A stretch of 64,000 bases of DNA from Lunularia cruciata (taxonomy: Eukaryota > Streptophyta > Marchantiopsida > Lunulariales > Lunulariaceae): contig OX419758.1 of NCBI GenBank assembly GCA_948567375.1, forward strand, positions 17,055,001 to 17,119,000. The letters are read 5' to 3'. Every line of letters starts with the position of its first letter. Positions within the stretch are counted from its first letter, which is position 1. The position numbers and the translations under genes are program-made. Under the pieces are notes generated by a model. The model saw only the letters and a list, made by a program, of their open reading frames with translations, did not search any database and was not told where the DNA came from. Below are positions 44,558-55,790 of the stretch, one piece after another.

Positions 44558-45470
44558 ATGGCAGCAATACCTGATGTCATCCTTGCTATGCATCAACAAA
44601 TTGAGCACCTTACTCGATTGTTGGATGAATGCAATCTTCAAGGACAAGAGCAGGTAGAGAGAGTATCAACTTGAGAAAGAGAAGATCGGATTACATTCCC
44701 TAAACCCAAGGTATTTGAAGGCAAGAATCTTTTGAGTGCAGTGGAGAATTTTGTGTTTGATTGTGAACATTATTTTGAAGCTACCAATCTACAAGACAAG
44801 TGAAAATAGATTCTCTTGGCTTCTAGCCAATTGGATGGAGTAGCAAAGCTATGGTGGAGATTCCAAGTGGAGCGAGCTGAACAACAAATTGTTGCACCAA
44901 TCTTGACATGGGCAGAACTCAAGAGCGCAATAATTAGTCAGTTCCAAGCTATAAATGCCACATGAGCTCCACTAGATAAGTTGGCAGAGTTGAAATAGAT
45001 TGGCTCTATAAGAAGTTACATCACGTAGTTCCAAAACACCATCATGCAAATTCCAAATATATTGGAAGGTGAAGCTCTAGATCAATTTGTGAGGGGCTTG
45101 AAGGTGAGAACCAAATTAGAGGTAACCATGCAAGAGCCACAACACTTGGAGGAAGCCATGCGGTTGGCCAAACATTTTGATTCCTTGGTGGCAACAACTT
45201 GGTCTTGACCTTGACCTCCATAAAGCCTACCAATACACTACACACAAGTGGAGGAGCCAACACCAATGGAGATTGATGCCATTCAACAAAGACCACTTGG
45301 CACGGCAGATAGAGAGAAACTACAACAAAATGGTGGTTGTTTTTATTGTTGCCAATTGAGGCATTGCATTGCTGAATGTCCACTCAAGAATAAACGACCT
45401 TGACAAGTTGCCCAGATGGAGGTTGTGGAGCGGAATGATCAGGGAAACAAGGAATCTCAATAGGAGATTT
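44558..45470 (+). pseudogene. Element F gag
   Basis: From ATG 44,558 (MAAIPDVILAMHQQIEHLTR). Capsid-type stretch ITFPKPKVFEGKNLLSAVEN, then QLDGVAKLWWRFQVERAEQQ, and a CX2CX4HX4C knuckle CFYCCQLRHCIAEC at 45,338-45,379 in a shifted frame. Stops include TGA and TAG codons within otherwise good alignment, several at expected Arg/Gln codons. Confidence 0.85.
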
Positions 45471-45489
45471 TGAGCCATCTATTGGGAGC

Positions 45490-45867
45490 TTGATTAGTTC
45501 CAATGGGATTGAAGGCTTGACCTATGCAAGTTTGCTTCACTTGCAAGGTATGATATCTAATCGGGATTGTAGGATTTTGGTTGATTTTGGAAGTTCAGAG
45601 AATTGCATGTCTATGCAGGTAGCAAAAGAATTGGGTACTCCTATCAAGCCAATGATTGGGAGTAGTTTGATGATGGCGGATGGTAGAAAAATTTCTATAT
45701 TCCGCACCTCGCATCCTATTACCTTCAAGATTGGGAAGGAGAATTTGGAGTGTATGAGGTTTGTAGTGGCACCTCTACACTATGATATCATTCTGGGTCT
45801 ACCTTGGCTTGAACATCATAGGTTCAATTTGATTGGACCCGACACCAATTTCAAGTACAACACCTAG
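45490..45867 (+). pseudogene. Element F protease
   Basis: A 125-codon open frame with RILVDFGSSENCMSMQVAKE and YDIILGLPWLEHHRFNL. The active site reads D-F-G-S instead of D-S-G-S/A, a probable C-to-T change in the Ser codon that would kill catalysis. Followed by an unusual Lys/Glu-rich linker with three imperfect repeats (45,925-46,110). Confidence 0.85.
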
Positions 45868-46091
45868 GTAGAAATTTTTTATTAGGTTGTCTGGCACCTC
45901 TGAGTAAGACACCTAAGAATAGCCAGTCCCAAGATAGGAAGTTTGTCGAGAAGGTAGCCATAGAGTGAACCTAGAAGGGAGGTGAGTCCTAAGATGGGAA
46001 GTTTGCCAAGAAGGCAACCAAGGAGCAAGCTTGGAAGAGAGATGAGTCCCTAGAAGGGAATTTTGTTAGTAAAGCAGCCATAGAGCAAGCT

Positions 46092-47524
46092 TTGGAGGAA
46101 GATAAGTTTGTATTCGAGGTGTGGATCAAACTGATTGCACAAGAACAATCTGCGGAGGGTCGAGAGCCTCATCAAGCAATGGTTGTTTGGATAGTTAAGG
46201 AGTTTGTGGACATGTTTCCATATGATCTGCCAAAGGGATTACCCTTCAATCGAGGTATGCCCTTCAAGATTGAGTTTTTACCATGGAGTACTCTAGTGAG
46301 TAGACCAATCTATTGGCTCTCACCATAGGAGTTGGAGGAGTTGCAAACAACACTTATAGAGTTGTTATAGAAGGACTTCATATGACATAGTACCTCTCCT
46401 TGGGGAGCACCGGAACTATTTGTTCCAAAGAAGGATGGAGGACTTCATTTTTGTATTGATTATCGTGGGCTCAATAAGCAAACCGTGAAGAATGCATATC
46501 CCTTGCCTCGGATTGATGACTTGCTTGATCAACTAAGTGGAGCATGCTACTTTTCCAAGTTGGATCTTTGTAGTGGCTATTGGAAAATTCCTATTAATAG
46601 AGAGGATGTGCAAAAGACTGCCTTTTGCACAAGGTGTGGGCATTTTGAGTGGAGAGTTCTACCTTTCGAATTCACTAATGCTCCAACAATCTTCATGGAT
46701 CAGATGCATCGGGTGTTGGATGGACTATTGGATTGGTCCATGGTGGTGTTCTTGGATGATATCTTAATCTATAGCAAGACAAAGGCAAAACACATGAATC
46801 ATGTGCAAGAAGTCCTAAGACGACTACGGAAATGGAAATTTTACTGCAAGAAGTCGAAGTGTGCCCTTGGCAAAAGGAGGTTACCTTCTTGGGTCATAAG
46901 ATCTCATTAGAGGAGATCAAGGCCATTACTGATTGGCCTACCCCAAAGGATGCTACAAAAGTATGGGCATTCAATGGATTGGCCAGTTTTTACCGATGGT
47001 TCATCCACTATTATGCTCATGTGGTTGCACTATTGATTGACCTCTTAGGAAAGAACTTGAGCTTCCAATGGACCACCAAGCATGAAGAAGCATTCTAGAA
47101 GTTAAAGCATATGGTGTCTTCAAGACCCATTCTTCAACCATATGATCCTCAACTACCTTGTGTGGTTGATTTTGATGCTTCTAACTTTGCAATTGGAGTT
47201 GTGTTGCAACAGGAATTCCTAGATGGACTACATCCCATTGCCTTTGTGTCTCTCCAACTAAATATAGCTGAAAGAAATTACTCTACTTGAGATCAAGAAC
47301 AGCTTGCAATGGTATATACCACCAAGGCATGGAAACATTATCTCTTGGAGAAACAAGTGATCATGCAAATTGATCACAAGCCATTGTTGTAGACCCTACA
47401 CTTGGAGCACATGAAGGGTCAACATCATCAATGGGAAGAGCAACTCCAATTGTTTGACATCAAACTTGAGTACAAACTAGGTTGGTTCCTCACCATCCCT
47501 GATGCTTTATCATGACAACTTGAT
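46092..47524 (+). pseudogene. Element F RT and RNase H
   Basis: [59 protein letters not shown] and intact catalytic VVFLDDILIYSK at about 46,745. A frameshift near 46,880 moves into VTFLGHKISLEEIKAI. RNase H: DFDASNFAIGVVLQQEF near 47,170 and MQIDHKPLL near 47,368, with TGA/TAG stops. Confidence 0.88.
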
Positions 47525-48512
47525 TTGAAGGCTCTTCTTCTCATCACGGTGGCAATTACAACAGTGTCAATTGACTCCAAGGTCCATAATGAGTTTCAAT
47601 CAGCTCTACAACAAGATCCCTTCTTCCAAATGGTACATGGTCATCTAACAATATGCTACAAGGAGTACAACACCTTCTCCTTCAAGGAAAGCCTTCTATT
47701 CCATGCGGACTGGATCTATGTTCCAACCAAAGGTGATCTTTGACTTGTGCGTCTTTAAGAAGCCCATGATTTACCAATAGCTGGTCACATGAGAGTGGAC
47801 AAGACCTTAGGCTCCCTCCAATGCCAATGGTGGTGGCCCAACATGACACAAGATGTTTGGGACTTTGTCCAATTGTGTGAGAGTTGTCAATGTAACAAGG
47901 CCAGTAACCAAAAGCCAAGTGGACTCCTTCAGCCACTTCCCATTCCAGCTACTCATTGGGAATGTGAGCTTAGATCTCATCACCTCCTTACCCAAGACCC
48001 AACAAGGTCACACAACAATTGTGGTATTTGTAGATAAGCTTAGTAAGCAAATCCATTTGGCACCAATGGTTGATACTATGGATGCTCCAACCTTGGCACA
48101 ACTCTACTTCAATAATGTCTTCAAACATCATGGGATGCCATGTGTACTCATCTCCGACCGTGATCCTTGCTTTACCAGAAAGTTTTAGCAAACACTCTTC
48201 CAACTACTTGGCACCAAGCTTGCTTTGTTCATAGCCTGTCATCCTCAAACTAATGGACAAATTGAATGTGAAAATTGCACCTTGGAAGATATGCTTTGTG
48301 CCTTCCTCAACATTCACCATACCAATTGGGATCAAGGTCTTGCAGCCACAAAGTTTGCATACAATAATTCTAAACAAGCAAGCATCGGATTCTCTCCTTT
48401 CTTTCTCAATTTTGGCCAAGACCCGCTTGTCCCAGATTCTCTTCTTGCTCCTCCTCCATCTCAATTCCCCCATACTTCAACCTTCTTGACCACCATTTCC
48501 AAATCTCCCTAA
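47525..48512 (+). pseudogene. Element F integrase
   Basis: Zinc module: AGHMRVDKTLGSLQCQWWWP then CESCQCNKASNQ. Core: SLDLITSLPKTQQGHTTIVV, LISDRDPCFTRKF (second Asp present) and a NGQIECENCTLEDML block (Glu present). Three frames are needed, so it is not translatable as one protein. Confidence 0.87.
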
Positions 48513-48559
48513 CAAGCCAAATCTCACCTCCTTGTTGCTCAGAATTGTCAAAAACAATA

Positions 48560-49051
48560 TGTAGACCATCATCATCGTGATCTCACCTTTGAATAAAGTT
48601 ATGTTATCCTCTAGTAATCTACCCCTCCCACTTGATACCCAAGTTTGTAAACTTGCCCCTAATTGGATAGGACCTTTTAATGTCACCCAAATTTCTTATT
48701 GCTTATCGACTTGCTTTGCCTTCTCATATGTGCATCCATCGTGTCTTTCATGTTTCCAAGTTGAAACCCTTTGTTCATAATCCCTCTTCTTTCTCCTCTT
48801 GAGTCCAACCTCCTCCTCCCCCAATCTCTATCAATGATCATGAAGAGTACAAAGTTGATCATATCCTTGCACATTAGCACATCCAATGAGAACACCGCCA
48901 ACATATGGAGTATAAGGTCCTTTGGAAAGGGTATCCCCTTCATGATGTCACATGGGAACCTCTTTCTCACCTCCAAAATGCACAGACGGCCATCCAAGAG
49001 TTTGAAGCTTCAATGGTGATGAGGACATCACCAACTAGCGGTGGGGGAATA
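48560..49051 (+). pseudogene. Element F integrase tail, chromodomain and purine tract
   Basis: Integrase tail with KLAPNWIGPFNVTQI near 48,650, then NDHEEYKVDHILAH near 48,835 and a chromodomain MEYKVLWKGYPLHDVTWEPL at 48,905-48,965. The purine tract GCGGTGGGGGAATA lies just before the 3' LTR. Confidence 0.86.
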
Positions 49052-49204
49052 TGTAACAATATGGAGTTTAGCAACATAGTTAGTAAGGCTAACAAAGGAA
49101 GGAATAAGCCAAATTAGCCTAGAATATCCCGAAAACATCTAATAAGCTTCTTGGGAAGCTTCCCGACTAGTTAAGTTGCACCCCAAACAAGTAGCTTCTA
49201 GAAG

Positions 49205-49222
49205 GAAGCTTCTAGAAGCTTC
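49205..49222 (+). promoter_or_regulatory. Perfect four-unit heat-shock-element-like motif in F 3' LTR
   Basis: GAAGCTTCTAGAAGCTTC holds four alternating nGAAn/nTTCn units with the exact 5-base phase of a canonical heat shock element. Related but imperfect versions occur in the other LTRs of the family (for example 29,190-29,215, one mismatch). The match is seen directly; binding of a heat shock factor is only an inference. Confidence 0.35.
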
Positions 49223-49243
49223 TAACTAGCTTAGCTTGCATGC

Positions 49244-49983
49244 TATAATGCACCGAGGACAAGAGAAGAGAGAAAACATAGATTGCACACTCAAACATTC
49301 GATGCCCCAAGGGAGCACCTTCTCTTTATTATATAGACAAAGAGGATCTCCTCCAAGGAAGCTCCACCTTAAGATTAGGGACACATATAGATGACATGTT
49401 AGCAAGCTCCACCCTTGGATTACTTACTTGAATGGGTGACATGTTTGGTCTAGGTCCTATCTGGTTGGTCAAACAAGCTTTGACCGGAGGGAATCTTTTA
49501 GGGAATCTTCTTGTAGGAGTCTCAGAATCACGTAAGGTACCATTGGAAAGCTCTCGATGAGACAAAGTAGGGGGGAGGGAAGGTCAGCCTTCCCTCCGTT
49601 GGGGGGGGGGGGGAATCTGCACATTTTTGAGGCCTAATTCATCCGTTTAGGCCTCCAAAATTGCCTTCAAAGATTTCAAGCATATTTTGGTTCCTACTCT
49701 ATTAGTAGAAGTCCCCTTTTGGTGATACCTCTTTCTGATCTGTTTAGTCCATCATGTGTAACATTCTTCCAGATGTTACCAAACCAATTCTCACCTTTAA
49801 ATCATATGTCTAGCTATTGGTTCTAAGGTTCTCAAGTCTATTTCGGTTTCTACCCTATTAGTAGAAGTACTCTTTTGGTGATACTTCTATCTGATCTATT
49901 TTGACCATCATGTATAACATCATTCTAGATGTTACCAAACCAAATTTCACATCTAGATCATATGGCTAGCTCTTGGTATTACA
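49244..49983 (-). repeat. Solo C-family LTR inside the 3' LTR of element F
   Basis: 740 bases, the reverse complement of the TGTAATACC...GTATTACA family, including a 13-base G run at 49,601-49,613. Perfect 5-base target duplication CATGC at 49,239-49,243 and 49,984-49,988. No internal sequence, so a solo LTR. Confidence 0.96.
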
Positions 49984-50228
49984 CATGCCAAGTAAGCGGC
50001 TTCTAGCTTCTAGAAGGAAGCTTCTTGAGAAGCTTCCTAGTTAACTTGGCTTGCACTCTAAGAAAGTGGCTCAAGGAAGCTTCTTGAGAAGCTTCTCAAG
50101 GGCCTTGTATGCTACCTATAAATACCAAAGCCAAAGCTCATGCTAGGTATTCAGAGTTTTCCTTCATTCAAGTGTCCTAATGTGAGTTTCCATTCTCCTA
50201 TTTCTCTCCTTGGATTCGGTCTTTTACA

Positions 50229-52620
50229 CTATCTTTCTTGGCTTGATTCTACAAAATGTGAAAGGGATCCAAGCCCCAAGTGGATATTTAAGGTGTTGGC
50301 CCAACCATTATGAACGTTTCAAAAAGTATGCACTTTGGTGAGCAATTGCTACTCATACATGTGAGTGGTTGGTACCATCAAATGGTCATTATTGTGATTC
50401 TTGATCTGTTGCTGCCACATTTATTTATGAAATTTAATGCCAAGGAACCTCCAAACCAAATGGCTTTTCTAGCTAAAGGTCTTTTTAGGACAAAGATCTC
50501 CCAAGGCAAAGGGTTTCCTTGTTGAAGGTTCTCTTGTTTGACAACCTTCCTTCTCAAAGAGCCATGCTCCATGCTCTTTGTTTAGATCTATTACCATTGG
50601 TTCTTCCATGTCATCTTCCCCTTGAAGGTGTAGTTTCCTTTGGGGTGGAAGGTAACCAATCATCTACCTCCTATCTTCATTACTTGTTGACTAGTTTTGC
50701 ACTTTTCCTAAATAATTCCCACAAGAAGAAAAAAAGGGAACTTTAGAAAGAGGTGAGGCATCACAATGCATTTGTAATTCTAAGATGACAATCCTCTTAT
50801 ACCACTCCTTCAATTTTTGAGTGCTCTCCAACTCATTGTACTTGCCATAGAACTGCTCTTTGGCTTCTTTCTAGTGATGTTCATGGTCAAGTCAGAATGC
50901 CATCAACTGATCTTGCACCTTCCTGGTCTCTTTGGCCTGCTAAGCACAATAAGTTTCTAGAGTGGCATTGCACTTCTTCATTGTATGGTTTTCTTGTACC
51001 AACATGTTTACCTTGCTTTCCTCTTCCTTGTACAAGTCTTTGGCCTTGGCTTCTTCTTTTTTTTTAAGTCCTCTTTAACCTTTCGAGTGTAGACTTGCTT
51101 GTGTATGTATCAAACAAGTGTGGTGTAATATTCCATAATTGAGGCATTTGGCTTGGTATTTGGGTAGGAGGGTCTCTATCAATTGTAGTGCATTGCTAAC
51201 TAAATGTATTGCAAAGTTAGCACCCTGTGAAACTAGAATTGACACTATAGGTCTTGATCCATCTCCTATCTCAGTCTATGCCCTTGGTGCAAGATCTAGA
51301 CTATTGGCATCAATATCCACATCCTTTTCCTCTACATGCTTGGTGATTTGGTCATCTTCTTGTTGTAGGACTTTGGCATTGATAGAAACTTTGGGCCAAA
51401 GTTCTTGGGCACTCAAGCACTTGGTGCAATCTTTGTGCTCTTCTATAGCTTCTTCCCCTTTCATGGGGCTCAATCAAACTTGTTTTGCTGCAATGTCCTC
51501 CTCGGCCATGTCTTCTTCAGATCCTACAAGGCACTTCTCCACTTCTTCGTACTAAAAGTTCAGGACAAACTATGAATCTTCCTAGTGGTCCTCTTCTTCT
51601 TTGTCTCCTAAGGTAGAGAGTGATGCTTGAAAGGTGAAGGGTCCTTGATCATCTTCCTCCTTGTCCTCATCATCTTCTATGTACTTTGCCTCTCCTTTCA
51701 ATGAGGACATATCAATTATGTGGATGATGGTGCATGATTTCTTGGCAGATGGTGGTTGCTTCTTGGAAGTATTTGTCTTCCTTTCTCTACAATATTGGGT
51801 GCAGCTAGTTCTTTGTTCACCAACACAAAGAGGCCAATCATAGCATATTGACCATCAACATCTCTATACTTACCTAGTAGAATGGGTGTTTCAACTTCAT
51901 CAAAATAACCTACAAGATAGAAATAGGTGAGGAACCTCTTTCTCTCCTCTCAGTTTAGGAGATTGGTTCCCATGTAGAAATGTATGGCAAATGAGGCAAG
52001 GTAAGTGGCACCTCCTTCCTCATCAAAGTCTGTGTGTAGGGTCTTAACTTGTTGATTGAACATTTAAGCCCAATCAATTGGCTTGCTTGAGTACATATAA
52101 TCAAAGAATATAGGCTAGCTATTTGTCAAGTAGGCAGTTTTTTTTGGGTTTGAAAATCTTCAGAACTACCTCTACTTTAGCTCTTCTTGTAGGTGTTTGT
52201 AATTGTCTAATCTCTACCCATTGTTCTTTGACCTCTTGTCATTGAAAGTAGCCTTGATTTGGGCAATCAACTCCTTATTTGCAAATTTTGAGTTAAGGGT
52301 CATTGCTCTTGCCACTCTTGCATTTGGGCAAGGTACCATGTGCCCATGCTTCTTTTTCTAGTTGTTGGAGTTTCCTCTCATTCTCCTTGGTGTCTTTTCT
52401 CTCTTTCTTATGGCAAAGTCACTCAATTCCCAATTCCAAAGCAAGAACCCCATGTTTTTCCTCTAGAATACTATAGTCCTATGATGTGTGGATCATTTTT
52501 TCATAGAATGGCCTTTGGGATCTTCTTGTATGTTCTTGGTGCAAACACCATGATGTTGGTTGGTAGGAAGAAGGCAAAAGTTGGATTCTGATCTACTCTA
52601 AATATTGAGGATCACTGCAA
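50229..52620 (-). pseudogene. Region H, right block: second copy of the unknown protein plus coiled coil
   Basis: The minus strand from right to left: FKPKKTAYLTN then IFFDYMYSSKPIDWA near 52,110-52,060; GATYLASFAIHFYMGTNLLN, one TGA, EERKRFLTYFYLVGYFDE, KYRDVDGQYAMIGLFVLVNK and ELAAPN (52,040-51,790), more than 80 codons open but for that stop. Then acidic and Gln/Glu/Lys-rich sequence (51,600-50,800) of coiled-coil type, and a tail with GAWLFEKEGCQTREPSTRKP at 50,469-50,663. It aligns with the left H block at 36,700-37,050. Product not recognised; probably an ORF of an unclassified transposable element. Confidence 0.5.
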
Positions 52621-53229
52621 GTGCTACCTAAGTTGGAAGGTTGTGGACACTATCTCTATTCTTGACAAAGTGCCACACTACTTGATCAGCTTACAAAGGC
52701 AAGTGACTATTCAAAAAGTGCAGTTGTTGGCAAAAGTACTCAATTTGTAGTCCAAATCCTTGGTCATTCTTCAACCCTTTGGCCATTAAGGAGTAGGTGG
52801 GCACTCATTATCCACACATGTGAAGGCATTTTCATGCCCTACTTGGTTAGGTGTCACCTTTCCACATGCAAAAAATTCTCCACTAGTCACTCTCTCATGT
52901 GTCAAGCTTGCCTGCCAAGTGCTAATGGTTATCTTTACTATAATGGCCCTTGGCAATAATTCTTGGCAGCATGCTCCTCTCGCAGTGGCACTTAAGTATG
53001 AGTGCCAACTGGTTACTTGGCACTCTGGCTTGTGAGCACTTGGGATTATCCTATATCACTTCAAGTGTTGCTCATCCTACAAACACTCAAGATTATTCTA
53101 CATCATTCCAAGTGTTGCTCATCTTGACTTTTATGAAACCACTACAAGTGCCACCTCTTTTTGGGGAAATTTTCCTAGTAACTACTAATCTCCATGGTCT
53201 TTCTCTAGCATTTAAGCATAATTTGATCA
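52621..53229. other. Unassigned spacer
   Basis: Short plus-strand frames of 70-108 codons without recognisable domains. It lies between the minus-strand H block and a plus-strand coiled-coil block. Possibly decayed parts of either. Confidence 0.35.
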
Positions 53230-54480
53230 ACAAAAGAAAATTTGAAGAAATGGGAGCAAGATCAAGAGGAAGATGAAGAAGGATGATTCATACTACAGGG
53301 AACTATGGCCAGAAAAGAAGAGGAAGAGTAATATAAGGATGCTCAATCAGCTCCCAATGCTGATCAACATAAGGCAAAGGAGGAGGAAAAACAAGAAGAA
53401 GGAGAACAAGGAGCAAATTCAAGCATTACCAAAATCTTCCATCTCTACTCCATGATCACCAACTTTGGAGAAGGAACCTATTCATCTCCAAGACCTTGAG
53501 GACAAAGAACTTCACTCCAAAATTTAGGAAGAAATTTGGCCCAAAGAGGAGGAAGTAACAAAAGCGAGAAAAGTAGATATTGAAGTGGAAGAAGTGCAAG
53601 AACTACTCAAGGATGAAGTCAAAACCCTCCCCCAAAGTTGCAAGACAAAGGAGAAGGTGAAGCAAGTAATACCACCACTCTAGTTTTGGAAGGGACCTAC
53701 TTTGTCTTACATTTGGTAGGAATGGTTTAGGGTTTAGGGGAGCTTCTACTCCCCCAATATAAGCAGTGCCTTGAAATCATAGATTACACAACTTTGGAGT
53801 GGAATATGCATGAGATCTACACTAAGAAAGCCTAGGAAGCAAACAAGGTCCAAGACAAATTCAAGGAAGAAGTCAAGAAGGTGAACTCCTTGATATAGGA
53901 GTTGTTTGAGGTAAGATGGTAGAATGCCTTGTTTGTCTCTTTGCAAAAGGAGCAAGAAAAGGATGTCTGAACTAGGAAAGTTGCAAATGGAGAAGAAGGA
54001 GATGGAGCTCACCTACAAAGATAAGTTGCAAGCTAGGGATAAAGAACTAGAGAGTCTTTATCATGAAATGAACAATGCTAAGATTTGGCTTGCAACCTTT
54101 GACATTCAGATGACAGAGTATCAGAAGGAGGTGGCCTTGCAGCTAGAAACTCAAGCAAAGGAGCTCCAAACAACAAAGAAGGAGGAGGAGGAAGGAGAAC
54201 AATTGCAAAAGACATTGCAAGAGGACTTCCAAGTGAAGTGTCTGCACCTTAAAGAATCAAAGCAGCAGAGCATTTAGCAAGTAGAGGAAGCTTTGGACCA
54301 GTTCATGGGATTACTCTAGGAAGAAGTGGAATGGAGAGCCCTAAAGACAAAGATACACAAATTGAAGTTGTAGGTGCAAAATGAAAAGAGAAAGCCTATA
54401 GGAATAGTGGATGGACCAGCTAGCTCTTTGGCTGAAGGGGCATTTAGATAGGAAATCCAGCCAAGTGCCACTTTGGAGTG
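53230..54480 (+). pseudogene. Plus-strand coiled-coil coding relic
   Basis: Charged, Glu/Lys/Gln-rich sequence in several frames with stops. A Lys/Arg-rich start (53,270-53,450), an acidic middle (KEEEVTKARKVDIEVEEVQE near 53,555) and the longest open piece at 53,924-54,277 (LQMEKKEMELTYKDKLQARD, then DKELESLYHEMNNAKIWLA). The heptad-like pattern predicts coiled coil. It resembles in style the coiled-coil tail of region H on the opposite strand, suggesting a second, inverted member. No family name can be given. Confidence 0.4.
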
Positions 54481-55269
54481 GTAACTCTAGAGGGAATTTA
54501 AAGTTCAAATAGTAGCTTTGGTGGAAGAGCTAACAACTTCCCTAATACTTGTTAGAAGCTTAAGTATGCAGTTACGATATGATATGATAAGGATTAAGAT
54601 CTTTATTATTGGAAGTGGAGTAGTTAGGATCAGTAAGGATACTTTGGGGCAAAGCAGTCAAGTTGAAGTAGGAAATTGTATTTAAAGCTTTGTAAGATAA
54701 TCTGAAAGTCCACTTTTCCATGCAACTTTATGTCTAAACCAAAGTCCAATTTGATTCATCTGTATGGAGCTAGTCCCCTAATAGCAAATAACCTTGCACA
54801 AGCAGTTGTGCAAACCACATAGTAGGAGCTCAAGTGTTTGAATCCTAAGGCAATTTTGTTGTGAAAGTGAAGCGTGACCCAATGATGGATCTCTTTAATC
54901 CTAAGTGCTACAAGTAACACAAAATAAAAAAAATTAGGGAACTCTGACTGCCAAAAAGACTCCTCCAATGGCATGCCTTCTGGGAAGGGTAGTACATGTC
55001 ATCAAGGTCAAAGGCTTTGAGGTGAAGTGAACTTTGGGGCAAAGTGAACCATCACCTTCAGGGTAACTAAGGTACATTAGTTATGAGAATGATTTGGATT
55101 TTTTTTTCTCTTTGTCGTAGAGTACCGCAGTAGATGTCTCTACCTTCAAACTAGGATTGGTTATTGCCCAAGAAAATTGAAATGTATTACCCAAGATTAT
55201 TGAAATTTATCATCCAATGTGGTCTTCTGGTGTGTTATTCATTCTGTCAGGTTTTATTGAAGCGGCCTG
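54481..55269. other. Unassigned spacer
   Basis: About 0.8 kb with no recognised coding sequence, RNA gene or repeat on either strand. Confidence 0.35.
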
Positions 55270-55790
55270 GGCAAGAAATGCTCAAGATAGAATATCAACA
55301 TCAAGTTATATTTTAAACCTTGGAAGTTTTGCAATTAGTTGGGCATCAAAAAAACAACTTACTATTGCTTTATTATAGAGAGACAAATGCAAAATATAAG
55401 GGTGCTACTAATGTTGTGGGTGAATCAATTTAGCTTCACACCTTACTACAAAATATGGAATACACATCTAATGATCCTATAATCTTATGTACAGATAATA
55501 TCATCTGTGTGAATCTTGCTAGCAATAAAGCATTTCATACCAAGACCAAACATATTGAGGTTCATTATCATTTTATTATCCAAGAGAAGGTATTGCTGGA
55601 GAAGTAGATCTGTAATATATTCCTACACATCAGCTTATTATTTAACAAGCTTAACTTTAATTGCAATATATTTCATACCTATCATTTATCTCTAAGTAAA
55701 ACTTTGGTAAAGGCACTTTGCTTATGTCTTTTCCTAGAGATAAATTTGAATATTTCAAATCTCATCTAGATGTCAAAGATATTGCTGTTA
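55270..55790 (+). pseudogene. Ty1/Copia RNase H relic
   Basis: Plus-strand pieces: SSYILNLGSFAISWASKKQL near 55,300, KYKGATNVVGESI near 55,395, DPIILCTDNIICVNLASNKA near 55,475 and TKTKHIEVHYHFII near 55,545, then KTLVKALCL near 55,700. This order and wording are those of the Copia RNase H C-terminus. Frame changes and stops are frequent. It is the only Copia trace in the window; no LTR found. Confidence 0.8.

Larger units (their letters stand above)
43872..50228 (+). mobile_element. Element F: Ty3/gypsy chromovirus, plus strand
   Basis: 5' LTR (43,872-44,286), tRNA-iMet primer site, gag with CCHC, protease, RT, RNase H, integrase, chromodomain, purine tract and 3' LTR (49,052-50,228, split by a solo LTR). 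Target duplication CTATT (43,867-43,871) and CTATC (50,229-50,233), 4 of 5. Decayed but with longer open stretches than G. Confidence 0.93.
49052..50228 (+). repeat. 3' LTR of element F, split by a solo LTR
   Basis: TGTAACAATATGGAG at 49,052 to GGTCTTTTACA at 50,228, with the foreign LTR removed about 432 bases. Both arms align with the 5' LTR. Confidence 0.92.

Noticed and set aside
45042-45383. A 113-codon minus-strand frame in element F
   Set aside because: Antisense to gag; the plus strand has the zinc knuckle and gag alignment.
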